64,000 nucleotides of DNA from Rotaria socialis (lineage: Eukaryota > Rotifera > Eurotatoria > Philodinida > Philodinidae). This document shows, piece by piece, positions 1-11,760 of this stretch. The position numbers and the translations under genes were made by a program. Numbering within the stretch: the stretch's first letter is position 1; every line of letters starts with the position of its first letter. The DNA lies in NCBI GenBank assembly GCA_905331475.1, contig CAJNYU010000513.1, forward strand, positions 54,338-118,337, written 5' to 3'. Under the pieces are notes generated by a model, which searched no databases, was not told the origin of the DNA, and saw only the letters and a program-made list of their open reading frames with translations.

Positions 1-537
1 AGTATTTTCTATCCATGTTCCGCAGACGAAATTAAAAAAATCTTCACAAGGTTCAACAGTTTCATCAATACTTTCAATCAAATAATTGGCTAGGAAAAAA
101 TATAGTCATAATAGATATCACACAAATTTTCAAGAGAAATCAGATGTACCTGCTTTGACACAATATGGTGTTAAACATAAATCTTGGCTAGCTAAAATAG
201 TGCATTAGTTAAATCTAATTTATTCATACGATCAAACAAGCGTACCCGGTGTTGCCGGCGTGGTCGTCCCAGTATTTGATGTTGTTTTTGCTTTCTCCAA
301 ACCATAAACTACAGCCAAAACAGTAGTTGTTAAAATAAAGATACTTAGTAGTACCAGAAGTATTCTAGTATTTCTAGTCGATTTAGATGCTGGTAACGCT
401 GAGCCACTGAAAGAAAATTAAAATTATTTGTTTCCAATATTGTAACTTATATTTGTGTCTTAGTTCTCAATAGACACATATACAAATGATACATACCTGA
501 CTATCTCAAGCGATCTATCCTTGAATCGAGCACTCAT
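1..537 (-). CDS. Neprilysin-like M13 metallopeptidase, N-terminal part (runs off left edge)
   Basis: Four exons can be joined in frame: 537-497, 406-246, 191-150 and 89-1, with GT...AG introns of 90, 54 and 60 nt and phases that agree at every junction, giving 111 codons before the edge. The first exons encode a short cytoplasmic tail (MSARFKDRSLEIV) and one membrane anchor (ILLVLLSIFILTTTVLAVVY), followed by a Thr-rich linker. Then come CLTPYCVKAA and DETVEPCEDFFNFVCGTW, which match the cysteine-rich start of the M13 ectodomain (consensus PCxDFYxxACGxW). M13 enzymes are type II membrane zinc endopeptidases that cleave extracellular peptides. The HExxH zinc site would lie outside the window, so activity cannot be judged. 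The family call is strong; the subgroup (neprilysin, ECE or NEP-like) is not resolved. Confidence 0.88.
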
Positions 538-996
538 TTTAGTTTAATATGAATCGTTTACTATGATTAACTTGCTTGTGATTGTTGAAGAAATGATACA
601 ACGCAAGAATATTTAGCAAAAATGAGATAACGCGTTTATACTTTTTTCTCGACCAAAAAAGAAGAGTAAGTACCGTTTAACAATAAAATTCATACTCATC
701 ATTATTTATTAAAACAATGATAAGATAAGAATACAAAAAGATAGTCGAGTCGTACTGTCAACTTGTAGAACAATGAATCAACATTTTCCGCGATAATTCA
801 TGACATAAAACAGGAAAATATTAACTGTAAGAAAATGAATAGATCAGTCTCCATTTAATCAAGCCATACTTTCCGTGATCATTGAGAAAATCATTCCTCT
901 CTCACAATATTGTGCTATCACACGAATATGCAATGGTGGACATTGAAAAATGACAACAACTTAACAAAAAAAATGCAAAACGTTTTTATCATATGN
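538..996. other. Intergenic region upstream of the M13 gene
   Basis: AT-rich sequence between the M13 start codon and the telomere-like tract. It must hold the promoter of the minus-strand peptidase. I see no conserved box that I would name. A single ambiguous base (n) at 996 marks an unresolved assembly point at the edge of the repeat. Confidence 0.4.
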
Positions 997-1061
997 GGGT
1001 GTGTGGGTGTGTGGGTGTGTGGGTGTGTGGGTGTGTGGGTGTGGGGTGTGGGGTGTGGGTG
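997..1061. repeat. Interstitial telomere-like GTGTGGGT tract
   Basis: About eight copies of GTGTGGGT, loosening into GGGTGTG, directly after an ambiguous base. TGTGGG is the telomeric repeat reported for bdelloid rotifers, so this is either an interstitial telomeric tract or a simple repeat derived from one. M13 and LURP-like genes lie on either side, so it is not a chromosome end in this assembly. Confidence 0.7.
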
Positions 1062-1201
1062 CACTGAATTCCGGAACGTTGGGAATTAGGCGGAATCCGC
1101 GGGGATTCCGTGTAATTCCGGAATTGAATCGGAAGGGATAAAAGAAATTCCGGGGATTTGATGGAATTGGTTCCGGAATGTTCAACATTGCGGAATAGGA
1201 T
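1062..1201. mobile_element. Truncated palindromic repeat island (TCCTATTCC family)
   Basis: The stretch is made of repeated GGAATTCCGG-like words. It ends at 1201 with GCAATGTTGAACATTCC (minus strand), preceded by TCCTATTCC. The same end sequence caps both sides of the island at 31043-31371, so this is a second copy of that family. Its other end is missing and is replaced by the telomere-like tract. Confidence 0.6.
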
Positions 1202-1662
1202 GTATTCTCTATGCACTGTGCTTGTTTTTTGATTATACCTGTTCTTTCTGGAAGAAAACTGAAATTTGTCTTGCAGGTATGGTTTTAGTATAGTCATTGA
1301 CTAAAGCAGTTGAGCTATTTTTAACACGAAGATGGAATTGGTTAATTCTTTGATGGGAAGTGATACATCGTCATTCATACAAAATATTTGATCTTTACAA
1401 GTATGACCAAATAATCGGTTGGTAATCCTGTGAAAAGGAACCAATTTTGTGTGCATATTAATGACGGGTGTCCTGTTCCTTTTCTCGTCTGATTGCATCT
1501 GATGATTTATTTGCTTATTCACTATGTAAATACAATTATTCGACAAATGAAGAAATCTATGATGATGTTGACACAATGATGTATTGTGGAATGGTTTCGA
1601 TTTAAATACAAAAGCTAAACACAAGTTTTGTCACATTGATATTTTATTTTTCCATCATTAGT
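1202..1662. other. Upstream region of the LURP-like gene
   Basis: No supported coding sequence. Longer open frames here are antisense and show no family features. It presumably holds the promoter of the gene starting at 1663. Confidence 0.35.
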
Positions 1663-3026
1663 ATGGCTACGATATATCCTAGGCTAGGGTTCTCTGAATA
1701 CATTCCATTGTCTACGCGTCGCTATCAAGTTCGTGGGAAACTACTATCAATTGGTGATCATTTCAAAATCAAAGATCAACTAGGCAATGACATATTTGTT
1801 GTGCGATCGAAACTTCTTTCCATTGGGGATCATATGGTACTGGAAGATAGATTTGGAAAGTAAGTTTTTGACATAGGGAAGAATATGAGATTCAAAGTTT
1901 CTTTCAAAATATCCCATAAATGTTAACAGAACAATACTATTTGGTTTCTCAATTAGATTATCTCTCAATAGTACAACATACAGAAAAATTGGATTATAAC
2001 TTGGTATTTGTTGTCAGCGACAAGTCTTAATCAAAATCGAATAGTTTCATGTTTTAGTATCTTATGTATATTTCTTATGTCTTGCAAAATCATATCCTAT
2101 GAATACATTATCAAAAGCTATTTTGTTTTCTCATCCGCTAAAATCATCACGAAGTTCTGCGAGATGCAGGAAAGGCTTCTCAAGCGCTGATGATTGTAAC
2201 ATAAAAATGTCAACTGAATAAATGAGAGTTCCCGAGATTCTCTCATAAAACGCGATTAATGTACACAGCGTGCGAATTTTTCGTTTTAACGACTGTATAC
2301 CCAGGTCGAGCAATCATATTGTAAGATCTGATCAGATATTGCATCTGATCTTATGTGATCTTGCACGATCATACGAAAATCATACAAAAAGTCGTAGTTC
2401 CTGAGATCTGAGATCAATTCGCACAATCAGATTCTTGAAAGATCGTATTAATTTGTAAAATCTTTCAAGAATCTGATTGTGCGAATTGATGTAAGATCTC
2501 AGGAACTACGATTTGTGTCAGATTCTTGTAAGATTTCGCCCGTATTCCAAGATCTTGTATGTGTTTCATAAGATCTTGTGTCAGATTTTTCGACCTGGGT
2601 ATTTTCAGAATTAAGAATAGAGTATCTATACTACCTATTTATTTTTTCAGTGGTCTGATCAAAATTCGTCAAGTGGTACTTCATCTTCTTCCTACATTTG
2701 ATATTAAATCAATCGTTCCTGGCGAGTTTAGTCATTCATTGGCACAAATAAAACAAAACTTCACATTTTTTCACAAAAAATTTACCATCGACTCCGTCTA
2801 TGGTCAATATGTACTCGAAGCAAGCGATGTTATGGCTCATTCGTTCACACTTTCCAAAGGAAGTCGAAATGTAGCTGTTATTAGTAAAAAATATATGTCC
2901 GCAACAGATAGTTATGACGTTGAAATAGATAACAATGAAAATCAACCATTCATATTGGCACTCGTCATCGTTATTAATCAAATATTATATACTTTTCATT
3001 GGCAAAAACTTACAGTGTTGAAATAA
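1663..3026 (+). CDS. LURP-one-related / Tubby C-terminal-like protein
   Basis: Two exons, 1663-1859 and 2651-3026, join in phase (GGA AA + T GGT) to give 190 aa. The donor is GTAAGT and the acceptor TTTTTTCAG. The protein has the LURP-one pattern: RYQVRGKLLSIGDHFKIKD, then FVVRSKLLSIGDHMVLED, then IKIRQVVLHLLPTFDI. Near the end come FTLSKGSRNVAVISKKYMS and DSYDVEI, the usual 'isKK-w...dtY-veI' signature. The length is normal for the family. Relatives (LURP1, the scramblase-like fold) form a closed beta-barrel around a central helix; their biochemical role is unclear. ATG 1663 was chosen because the upstream in-frame extension has no ATG. The 791-nt intron is enlarged by a 300-bp palindromic element. 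Confidence 0.8.
2300..2599. mobile_element. 300-bp palindromic MITE with CCCAGGTCGA ends and TA flanks
   Basis: It begins CCCAGGTCGAGCAATC and ends with the inverse of CCCAGGTCGAAAAATC, with TA on both sides (2298-2299 and 2600-2601). The interior is a large hairpin: roughly 2395-2455 pairs with 2460-2515, centred near 2457. The words GATCTGAT and AAGATCTT recur throughout. The element lies wholly inside the intron of the LURP-like gene. TA duplication fits Tc1/mariner-type mobilisation, but no transposase is present. Confidence 0.75.
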
Positions 3027-3915
3027 TCAATAATAAAAAGCAACTCTTTTCTATATGCCTCTGCCATTTTGATTGTTCGGCTGTTTTATGAGTTTATCTC
3101 TGAATAAAGCTATTTTTAATCAGTACGGTTTCGAAACATAATTTTTACATTTACAACTACTTCAGCCTATGATCTGTCACGATGAGAAAAATCATGTCCA
3201 CATCGTCAAGATGTGAAAAACTTGATACAAAAAGAAAATTTTTCTTTTAATCTAATTCATTCACTCAGATACGTCATGCTTATATCCTCATCAGTTACAA
3301 CTCAACATATTTTTTCATCTAAAAAAATACTTCAGGAAGTTCCGAAGAAAAAATAACCGTTATTGATTAATTGGTAGACATAAAGTCGTGAATATTTGTC
3401 TCGCATATTGCATCAGTAAAGTTAATCCGATATTTGATTATTTGCAGTCATGATTCGCTCCTTGATCTTGTTTCATGTTCTGTGTGATAAACCAATGCTC
3501 CAAAAAGTATCGCAAATTATATATTGTCAGCCTACGCTCTCATCTAAATGTACACTCCCATGCAGATACACACCCAACCCATATTTTTGTTATCGCTTGA
3601 TCCTCAACAGAACTAGTAATATTTGATGAAGAACGGATCGAGGCTGAAAATACTCGAACATCGTGCTAACTTTAGTGACGTTCGCACCTTACCAAAATAT
3701 GTATTTTGCCTCACTGTATCGAGTTTCTCTAAGAAAATTTTGTTCTAAAAATCACTTTCGTGATTAATACGGATATTTTCACAGGTGTATCACACCATGC
3801 ATCATATTGATCAAACCAAATATCGTGAAGACGCCGTGATCGATCAAATTTCTAGCTGTAACCCACTGATTTGCGTTTGATTGTGTGCCAATAACTACGA
3901 CTATTCATATCAAAC
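3027..3915. other. Intergenic, nothing recognised
   Basis: AT-rich sequence between the LURP-like gene and the small secreted-protein gene, with no supported ORF, RNA gene or repeat. The end part (about 3780-3915) should contain the promoter of the next gene. Confidence 0.35.
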
Positions 3916-4410
3916 ATGTTTATGAGATATCATATGATGCGGTTCGACATTAAATTTTGCATCGTTCTTTTTGCTTTGGTTTCGGTAGCATCCTTGGGGC
4001 AACGTATTGAAGAGGATTGTACTGCTAGCAGTGAACCTGCTGAAAATTGTTTTCAATATATTTTTTCGGTCTGCAAGAATACAAAATTCATCGTGGATCG
4101 TCTCTCCTATGGCAACAGTTGTTCCAATATATCTCTCTTTTGGGGTGGACCGATGAACAATATGACCATTTTTTTTGACAGCCATTCGTTAAAATCGTAC
4201 GAGCTCTGTATTTCCCAGGTGGCATGTACGAAAGCATTCTACACAACTGAAGATAGACACGAAATTCCGATCGAATGGAATCCATCGAATGAGGAACCTG
4301 TTTGCTTTCCAACACTGAATGGTAATAGACCAGCAATGAGATTTCGATTTGATGCTGGAGATCGATGGATTTGCTATGGTACTACTATTAATTTCTTTTA
4401 TAAAGTTTAA
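3916..4410 (+). CDS. Small secreted cysteine-rich protein (unknown family)
   Basis: Single exon, up to 164 aa. It starts with a basic/hydrophobic signal peptide (MRFDIKFCIVLFALVSVASLG). The start could be the first ATG or the methionines at residues 7-8, which give a more typical signal peptide. The mature chain of about 135 residues has eight cysteines (in EDC, ENC, SVC, NSC, ELC, VAC, PVC and WIC), enough for four disulfides, and NIS/NMT N-glycosylation sites. A poly(A) signal AATAAA lies at 4475-4480, 65 nt after the stop. I do not recognise the family. Secretion is inferred from the leader; function is unknown. Confidence 0.65.
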   Translation: MFMRYHMMRFDIKFCIVLFALVSVASLGQRIEEDCTASSEPAENCFQYIFSVCKNTKFIVDRLSYGNSCSNISLFWGGPMNNMTIFFDSHSLKSYELCISQVACTKAFYTTEDRHEIPIEWNPSNEEPVCFPTLNGNRPAMRFRFDAGDRWICYGTTINFFYKV

Positions 4411-4653
4411 TTGAATATCTGTTCAATTGCACTTGAATTCTATGTTCTGAATTGATGAGAATTTGTTATACTTAAATAAAGACACCAAAGAGTTCAACGG
4501 CAAAATAAATATTCTTTTGAATTTGATCTAGATTCTTTCATTAATTGTAGTAAAATCCTCATCGATACTATCCGTCTATGTATAGTTCTCAATAGTTCTG
4601 TTAGAAAAACAAAAACACAGATTTTATAATTTCGTTTATTTTAATAGAAGAAT

Positions 4654-5052
4654 CCCATGTAGTAAAAACCGCATGAAAATCGGCGGTTAACCGCGGTTTT
4701 ACCGATCCGGTTACCGGCTCCCATTACCGCAGAACGGATAAATACCGCGGTTTACCGCAAAAAATGATCTGACATTTACCGCGGTAAACCGCCGGGTTTG
4801 ATTAATACCGCGGTTACCGCTAAAAAAAAGCGGTTAACCGGTTCGTCTATAATCTTTGACAGAAAAAGTCTTCCAAATCATCAATTAAACTATTTTAACC
4901 ATCCTTTTTGTTTACTTTTACATGTGATAAACATGAGCAAAAAACCGCCGGTTTACCGCGGTTTTACCGGTCCGGTTACCGGCTCCCATTACCGCAGAAC
5001 GGATAAATACCGCGGTTTACCGCAAAAAATGATCCGGTATTCGCAACATGGG
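4654..5052. mobile_element. Palindromic element built of CCGCGGTTTACCG words
   Basis: The ends are inverted (CCCATGT at 4654, ACATGGG at 5046-5052, with weaker similarity over about 18 bp). Inside, an approximately 85-bp block at 4684-4770 recurs at 4944-5035 in the same direction, and an inverted set lies between them. Almost all of it is made of CCGCGGTTTACCG / CGGTTAACCG words, so it is far more GC-rich than its surroundings. The flanking 8 bp match at only five positions, so the target duplication is unproven. The 93-aa ORF across it (4798-5079) is a by-product. Confidence 0.6.
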
Positions 5053-5302
5053 AAATCAATGAAGGATTTGCAACTTTAAATTCAGCAACGATTTTTGTTA
5101 ATTTAATTACTCTTACTAAACAAATTATTACGAATGTCTAAACGCACAAGCGCTGTTGTGCCGATATAACCACTCGTTCTATTCTAACCAATGTACATAA
5201 AGACTTTCTCTTCATTGTCGTGTGTATTCTCTCTTCCTCTTTGTCGTGTTCTTTCTCGTTCTCTCCGGTTGAGTGACGCGCTCCGGAGAAAGACAGTGTA
5301 AC

Positions 5303-5310
5303 TATAAAAG
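5303..5310 (+). promoter_or_regulatory. TATA-like box (TATAAAAG)
   Basis: TATAAAAG follows a T/C-rich stretch and a small hairpin (CTCCGG...CCGGAG). It could be the promoter of an old LTR or other retroelement, but no paired LTR, tRNA primer site or retroelement ORF was found beside it. Confidence 0.2.
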
Positions 5311-5379
5311 GAGATGGATGATTGAAATAAAATAGTTCGATATCACGATAAAACGTTTCGTATCGTTACAGCTGTAATG

Positions 5380-6261
5380 TTATAGATAACCGAAGGTAGA
5401 TCAGCTAGTTTATTGTTATTAATTCTCAACGAAGCGAATTCTTTAATTTGTCGAATTTCAGCTGGAATTTGTCTGATTTGATTGATATCGAAAACCAATG
5501 ATTTTCTACAATCTATAGTAGAACCTAATATTTTTATGGCAACTAAATTTTTCAGCCGATTATTGGACATATAAATAACATATATTTGGTAAGTTAAGTG
5601 GAATATTTGTAATTCCACAATTCAATGCAATTAGCATATGAAGATTAGCAAGACCATTAATTGATTGTATTGAACGAAGGTTTGTACTATTATCTAGATT
5701 TCTACTGCTTAGCGATTTAATTTTTCCAATAGCTACTGGTAATGTAGTTAATTTATTGTTAGAAAATACAACACAGAAACTGACCGTAAATTAGCCATCG
5801 TATTCGGAAGACTAACGAGACATGTATTGGATAATTCAAGAGATACTAAATATTCTAATTTGCTGAATTGTGACGGTAGATGAGTCACTTCAGTATCCGA
5901 AATACGTAAATAGTTAAGCGATCCAGCTAATCGTTCAATGTCAGATGAAAGTAGGCGAACAGAATTTTCAATAATGTTAAATTGTTCAAAACTCGAATTT
6001 TTACATAAAAATATTTTAAAGATTGTAAACAGAAGACAGCAGATGGAACAATAGTCTCATTGAAGATATGCAGTTCGTAAATATAGTTTGATTGTCATAG
6101 GTAAGAGCACATGTCTTTTTGAAATCGGAATAAAGTGGATTCATTTCAATAGTAAATGGAAACGATGCGAAAATAGCCGTGCCACTCGTATATTGAGAAC
6201 AATTCAACGATGATTTGTCGAACAGCATAGTTTCATTGCCTATAATACGATATGATTTCAA
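5380..6261 (-). pseudogene. Leucine-rich-repeat protein, frameshifted
   Basis: Read on the minus strand, the segment encodes successive LRRs (for example SKLEYLVSLELSNTCLVSLP, then TMANLRSV, then INKLTTLPVAIGKIKSL). Later repeats include INGLANLHMLIALNCGITNI and EIRQIKEFASLRINNNKLAD. An N-terminal cysteine-containing piece starts near 6261. The repeats are spread over at least three frames, with breaks near 6010, 5770 and 5580, so the gene cannot make one protein as read. LRR proteins of this kind mediate protein-protein contacts. Sequencing error at several separate points is less likely than decay. The 3' end near 5380 is not defined. Confidence 0.6.
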
Positions 6262-8890
6262 ACTTTATTCTCGAATGTGGTGATTTACTTTGATTTGGTA
6301 CATTTGATTTATGAGTATCAGTTTGAACAAGATATATGAATATTATCAAAAACACCTAATTGTTTCATTTTTTGAAGTTGTTATTTTGCTTCACAATGAT
6401 GCATTTTCTTTACATTTGATGATAAAACAAATTACACCATAAATTATTCACTTACAAAATAAGAAATTTATTTCTATTTTTACAATCCGTAATCGTAGAA
6501 CAGTATACTTTTCTTTACATATACCTGGCTGTCATTTCGTTTTGCACATTACTACTTCTTTAATAGTAATGTTTCTTACAAATTATTTATCAACTAACAA
6601 CTTACTCTTTTTCATGGTATAACAAGTTTAATTCTATCAAATATAGAACTCCCAATCTTCTTAAATTGTACTCTTTTTCATCAAACGATTAACAGAATAT
6701 TATAAAGAGAAATAGTTTCAAAAATTGACGCATTCATTGATACTTTTATTTTTATAGATTCATATTAGAATGAAATGATAAAATAAATAATCTATCAATA
6801 ACTACATATGACAAATTCGCTATTAAATAAAAATAAAATTACGATTTATAAAATATGAATGCATAAAACCTAAAAGATAAAAGAACTACGATTAACCATG
6901 CATTATTTCTACGCTCAACTTTATTCGAAAAGAATAAGATTTCTTTAGATCGAATTCTAATTTTATTATTGATCAATTAATTTGTCTCATTCATTCAAAT
7001 TGTTTCACCACCACTCTGCATGTGATACATCAATACTAATTTTTAAAACACTTTTCGACACAATATCGTATAACTGATGTAGTTAATTCCATTTAAGTGC
7101 TTATCTAATCTTATGAATCTTCATTTATTTTAATCGGTATCAAGTGAATTCTTTAGCTTTTTTGATCGTCCATTCTTATTCATAAAAAAGCATTTTAACA
7201 GAGAAAGATTAAGAATAAAGCATATTTTATTTGCTAACCATTTCAATATTTAGAAGTACCCAATCCGATCATACGATCAGAAAAGCAACTTCACTATTTA
7301 TTGAACATTCAAATTATTTAAAATATGATATTTTAGATACAATCGATTGAAAAAGAAAACTTTCTGTTTAGAGAGCATTAAGAAAACTATTTTGCTTTTA
7401 ATATTACGACTTTTCTTTTTTTTTTTATTCAGACAAAAGAATAAGAATTATTTGTTCCTTTTGTTCAACCAATTACATATCAACACACAACAATGAAAAT
7501 ACCGAAGAAAACACCTTTTTTACGAGCGAATCTTATTCTTTGTAAAAACCTCAGTCGTCAGTACGAATATACTTTCTTTCTCTTTTAATAGTATTATCTA
7601 ATGTTCGAAATATTTAAAGCATCTATCCGCGGATATTAGTATAATTTTTGGGAAAATTTAAGAAAGGACAACTTCATAATATTCGTACGCATAATATTGC
7701 ATTTTCTTCTAATTGCGAATAATGAACCACGATCAATAAATCAATTTAGTAAATGGTGCGCTTCTATTTTCTTTCATTAAAATAACTACTCAAATCAACA
7801 CTAACCTATCTCTTGTTAAAATAATCTTACCCGAAATATGAAATAACATTGTTATCTACGTTCATCTAATCATTTATGAATGGATACTGGTAAGTTATAT
7901 GAATTATAGTTTGGATAAAATAATAATCGCAACATACGATTAAGAAATGACCTATTTAGTATTTCATATCCTGAAATTAAGAATTTTCTTAACTGTCTAG
8001 GTTGGTACATTTTTTGACAATATATTCTAGAAATATCAGCAAGTAAAATTAGACTTTTAAACATCAATAGAAATAATAGTTAAACTAAAAAATCCGTTTA
8101 AAAAATCTTTTTGATCATTTGAAACAATTTCCAATTTCAAAAAATAAGTAAATCATTAAATTACAAAATTCATATCCTTTAATTTATGTATCCGATTACT
8201 AACCATTGTCTAGCTTAAATCTATTTTCATGAAAGTTTGACATGAAAATAAACCTTTGAGCTAGAAAAGTAAAAAAAAGCTTTTTATTCTCTTAAATTAA
8301 TTACAAGCTATAGCCAGATTTCTATGGATTTTTACGAACTATTGATATGAAAAAAGAACCTTTGACATCGAAAATCTAAATTAAATCTTTGCGTTGCGAT
8401 CATTATAATTATCTGACATAATCATATAATTCACCACAACAAATTCTTCTAATACTTCTCAAAAATAAATATATATGAATAATAAATAAATGTTCACAAA
8501 GGCAATGAATCATGCGGCAGTAAATCCTGTAATTCCTTGTATAGATCTCTTATGCAATGTGCCCTCTATTACTTACGTTTATGATTTACGTTTTCAGTAG
8601 CTGTAGTTTCTTTTTGTGTTCGCCTCTTATTATTTTTCCTGCCATATATAGAAGTATTCGATGAATGATATAAATATGAACAATCGATAATAAAAGTTAA
8701 TGCTGTTGTAAAAAAAGAGCATTACTGATTTTTTCCATCCGCCAACCCTTTTGAAATCTCCTGGATCCGCCACTGGTTTATGTTCAAGAAATAAATGATA
8801 TTCTTCTTTTCAATTCATTTGGTGCATTAAACCATGCGGGCAATTTCTTAATTTAATACTTCAGAGTGATGATGATAGATTTTTTTAAAT
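6262..8890. other. Long AT-rich gene desert
   Basis: About 2.6 kb of very AT-rich DNA. The few ORFs of 60-80 codons are low-complexity and overlap in antisense. No family motif, tRNA or clear inverted repeat was seen. Confidence 0.4.
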
Positions 8891-8914
8891 TTTTTTTCTT
8901 TTTTAAGAATAATC

Positions 8915-9200
8915 ATGAACTCGCTATTGCTAGTGGTTGAATAGCTGTTGTTGTTCTTCGATGTTTAACTAATGTTCCACATGAACCATCTTCTTTAATA
9001 TCACAATCACAATCACAGTCACAATCACAAAAAAATTAACATACTTTTCATAACATATATCATCATCTTTATGACAAACATTAGCATACATTTGACAATA
9101 TACCATTATTTCATATCTATGACAATGATACCAATGTTGTTTAACGTATTCTCTTTGGATTGATGAATAAAGATGATTTACTTTCTAATCTATTCGTGTA
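8915..9200 (-). pseudogene. UBR-box fragment of a UBR4-type ubiquitin ligase
   Basis: The minus strand reads QREYVKQHWYHCH, then ANVCHKDDDICYEKYVNFF, and after a one-base shift in a T run FCDCD...KEDGSCGTLVKHR. This lines up with the zinc-binding UBR box of UBR4 (QHWYHCHTC...CAKVCHKDH...FFCDCG.KEDGSC). The box normally binds destabilising N-termini or serves as a structural zinc domain of the giant E3 ligase. Here the frame is broken, the FCDC region has become a short CD repeat, and I find no neighbouring UBR4 exons. It is most likely a relic or transposed fragment. Confidence 0.6.
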
Positions 9201-9698
9201 TCTGCATCATTTTGAGAATCATCATGTTCATGTTCGGATTTATTAAATTTAATTGAAAATTTTAATTATGATGATTCAATAGTTGATAAATGTTTTAAAG
9301 CCACTAGAATATGATTGATATAGGCAAGTAAATAAACAGTTGTTCTGACTTTGACAATATTATAATTAAAAAAAGTAAGCGGTTGGTTCGAAAATGTGAA
9401 TGAAGGCAATAACAAGAAATGATAATAATAATGGTGAGGAACTACATGATATAGAAAAATCAATAATTTTGAAGAAAATTAATATTGAAAATCCTAATGT
9501 ACTTTTACTTGGTTTTAATAATTCATTTTCGAATTGTATTAATACAAGTAAAATTTATATTGAAACTTTTTTCCCAATGTTATTCGTTCCATTATCATTT
9601 TTCTTAAACAAAATTTTTAAAGAAACTTCAATAAGACAAAAGATAATATCTCCTGTAGTGGTTTAAGTAAGGTATGGCATCAGTAGGCGACTTCCTCT

Positions 9699-10925
9699 CA
9701 TACTTGGAACCGGTACAGATTTTTTAGACCGGATCGGATCGGATCGGCCGGCCTACATTGGTAATTGAACCGGCAAAAACCTGTTGCTTGTATTATATAG
9801 TCTGACCGATGAAAAAGCTAAATATATTTTTTTAAGGTATCATAGATAGAAACTCGTCTAAAACCTTATCTGCTTCTATATACTTATCATTATGAGAAAA
9901 ATAGTGTTCCAATGAGGTATGCATCAATACTGTTCATTATAATATAGATTTGGATCCTTTGGCAGTGTTATGAATGAAGGCAGTCACCAAACATCAATCA
10001 TTGCATAATGCAAATCAAAGCAAGCAATGATTAACCAGACTCTGAGGAAAAGATCCAATTTTGATAAATCTCTAAATATTTCAGGTATATTATCTCGAAA
10101 AAGTGAAGTAGTTACGACAAGTCAGTTGCACCCTCCTGTATTTTCTGATTCAGAATAGCCCTTTTTTTTATTTCTTCCTAAGCATATATTAGTTAAACAA
10201 AATAATAAAAAACGATAAAACAAAGTTTCCATAATCTTCGATTACTATTTCATAACGACTATTACAAACAGCACACATATATATGCTTATATGCGTACGT
10301 GTACGTGTTCCATATTTGTATATCAATGTGATTTTTACTGTTTATAACAACCTAATCAAGAACGACGTACGTGCCCTTCGAAACATCGTAAAATAAATTA
10401 AACACAAAAACGGAACAGTGAAACAATTTTTGCATAAATATAATGTTTGTCCCAACAAAATCATTAAGAAAACTCATGTCTAAATAAACAGAAAAAATAG
10501 ACTGAACATCTTTGAATCCAGCGAAGATACACTATAAATATATCAAAAGAGAAAGCAAATTATTCAATAAGTGTACAATTGATTCTTCAAGATGTGGATT
10601 CTTTTTTCGGATCGCTTTAAATTACCACTACAGTATAAAGTGCAAACGTATCGTTCTGCTTGTAGGTTGAAAACGAATAAAGAATAAAATCACCCGAGAT
10701 AGACCTTTCCGGGCAGTACAGTGATGCGAAAATTAATGTAACACTGATATTCTATAATGTTTTCGCCCCTCCTCTCATACTTAAATTTTCAATTATCAAC
10801 ATGATATTTTTGTCTGTTATGACAGATAACATCTATAGAACAATTATGCCTTTTTCATAAAAAAGGTAGAAAAAACCGGCAAAGACCGGACCGGAACGGC
10901 AACAGGTCGGCCGGTTCCAAGTATG
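9699..10925. mobile_element. hAT-like non-autonomous element, 1.23 kb, with 8-bp TSD
   Basis: Perfect 15-bp terminal inverted repeats, CATACTTGGAACCGG and its complement, are flanked by the same octamer CTTCCTCT at 9691-9698 and 10926-10933. Eight-bp duplications and ends starting CA fit the hAT superfamily. Subterminal zones contain repeated GGATCGG / CCGGTCCGG words. No transposase reading frame survives inside. Confidence 0.85.
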
Positions 10926-11435
10926 CTTCCTCTGCTTCTCAAGTCTCCACCTACCAACCGACGAGAAAAAATGTTAAATAAATATTTAGATACTGAGTCA
11001 TTTTCTAAGAGAGTGGAGCACTGCCCATCTATTCATGATTTTCTGGTTATCCGGCTAGATTCAATATGAGTTCAATTAAAAACTATTGCTCCTCAAGATA
11101 AAACATGTCTTGTTTATTTCGCTTGTTTGCACGAAAGACGGAATTGGCGAGTGACATGGATAGATTGCAAAAGCTGCCGGTATTCAAAATAATTTTAGCC
11201 TATGGTAGAATTAAACCTGAAAATAATTGATTTTACAATATAAATCAAATGTGGCGAGGAACTATTTTTTTTAATTCAACAAAAGTCAGAATTGCAATCT
11301 ATGATTTCCATAATCTCATTAATATGTATCAAATCATGTTCACAATAACAAGAAAAAAATCAAACATGGCAAAAAACAACACCACAGAAAAAAATAGGCG
11401 TAGATATTACTTTTGTTGTTGTTGTCATCGTTGTT

Positions 11436-11760
11436 CCCAGGAGAATGAATCCTAGCCTAGGATCCGATGAGTTCCTATTGGAATCCGACGGAGCTCTTCG
11501 GAAAGCGCAAGGAAACTATCGGATTCCTGGTTCCGGAATCGATATCGGATCCTAATATCGGAAACTAGTAAAATCCGACAATAACCGTCATTCGGAACCG
11601 GAATGCTTCGAATTTCATTGGTTCCGACAATCGGATATCATTGGAAATACGACTGTCGGATCCGACATTGATTCTTCAACCAGGAATCCAACGGGATTTC
11701 GTCGGATGGTAGGACCTCATAGAATCCGATGGGATTCGGTATCGGATTGATTCACCTGGG
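11436..11760. mobile_element. 325-bp palindromic MITE with CCCAGG ends
   Basis: The ends are CCCAGGAGAATGAATCC and, inverted, CCCAGGTGAATCAATCC (two mismatches in 17), flanked by TTGTT at 11431-11435 and 11761-11765. The interior is a dense array of GGATCCGA / TCCGACAATCGG words in both orientations. The right terminus overlaps the last codons of a minus-strand exon (11752-11868). Confidence 0.75.

Noticed and set aside
232-537. Complete 71-aa membrane protein from two exons
   Set aside because: The in-frame stop at 232 lies in an intron; splicing at 246/191 and 150/89 continues into the M13 peptidase domain.
4798-5079. 93-aa plus-strand ORF
   Set aside because: It lies mostly within the CCGCGGTTTACCG palindromic element and has no protein-like features.
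5160-5345. Solo LTR with TATA box and hairpin
   Set aside because: No second LTR, target duplication or retroelement coding sequence could be found, so only the TATA-like box is listed at low confidence.
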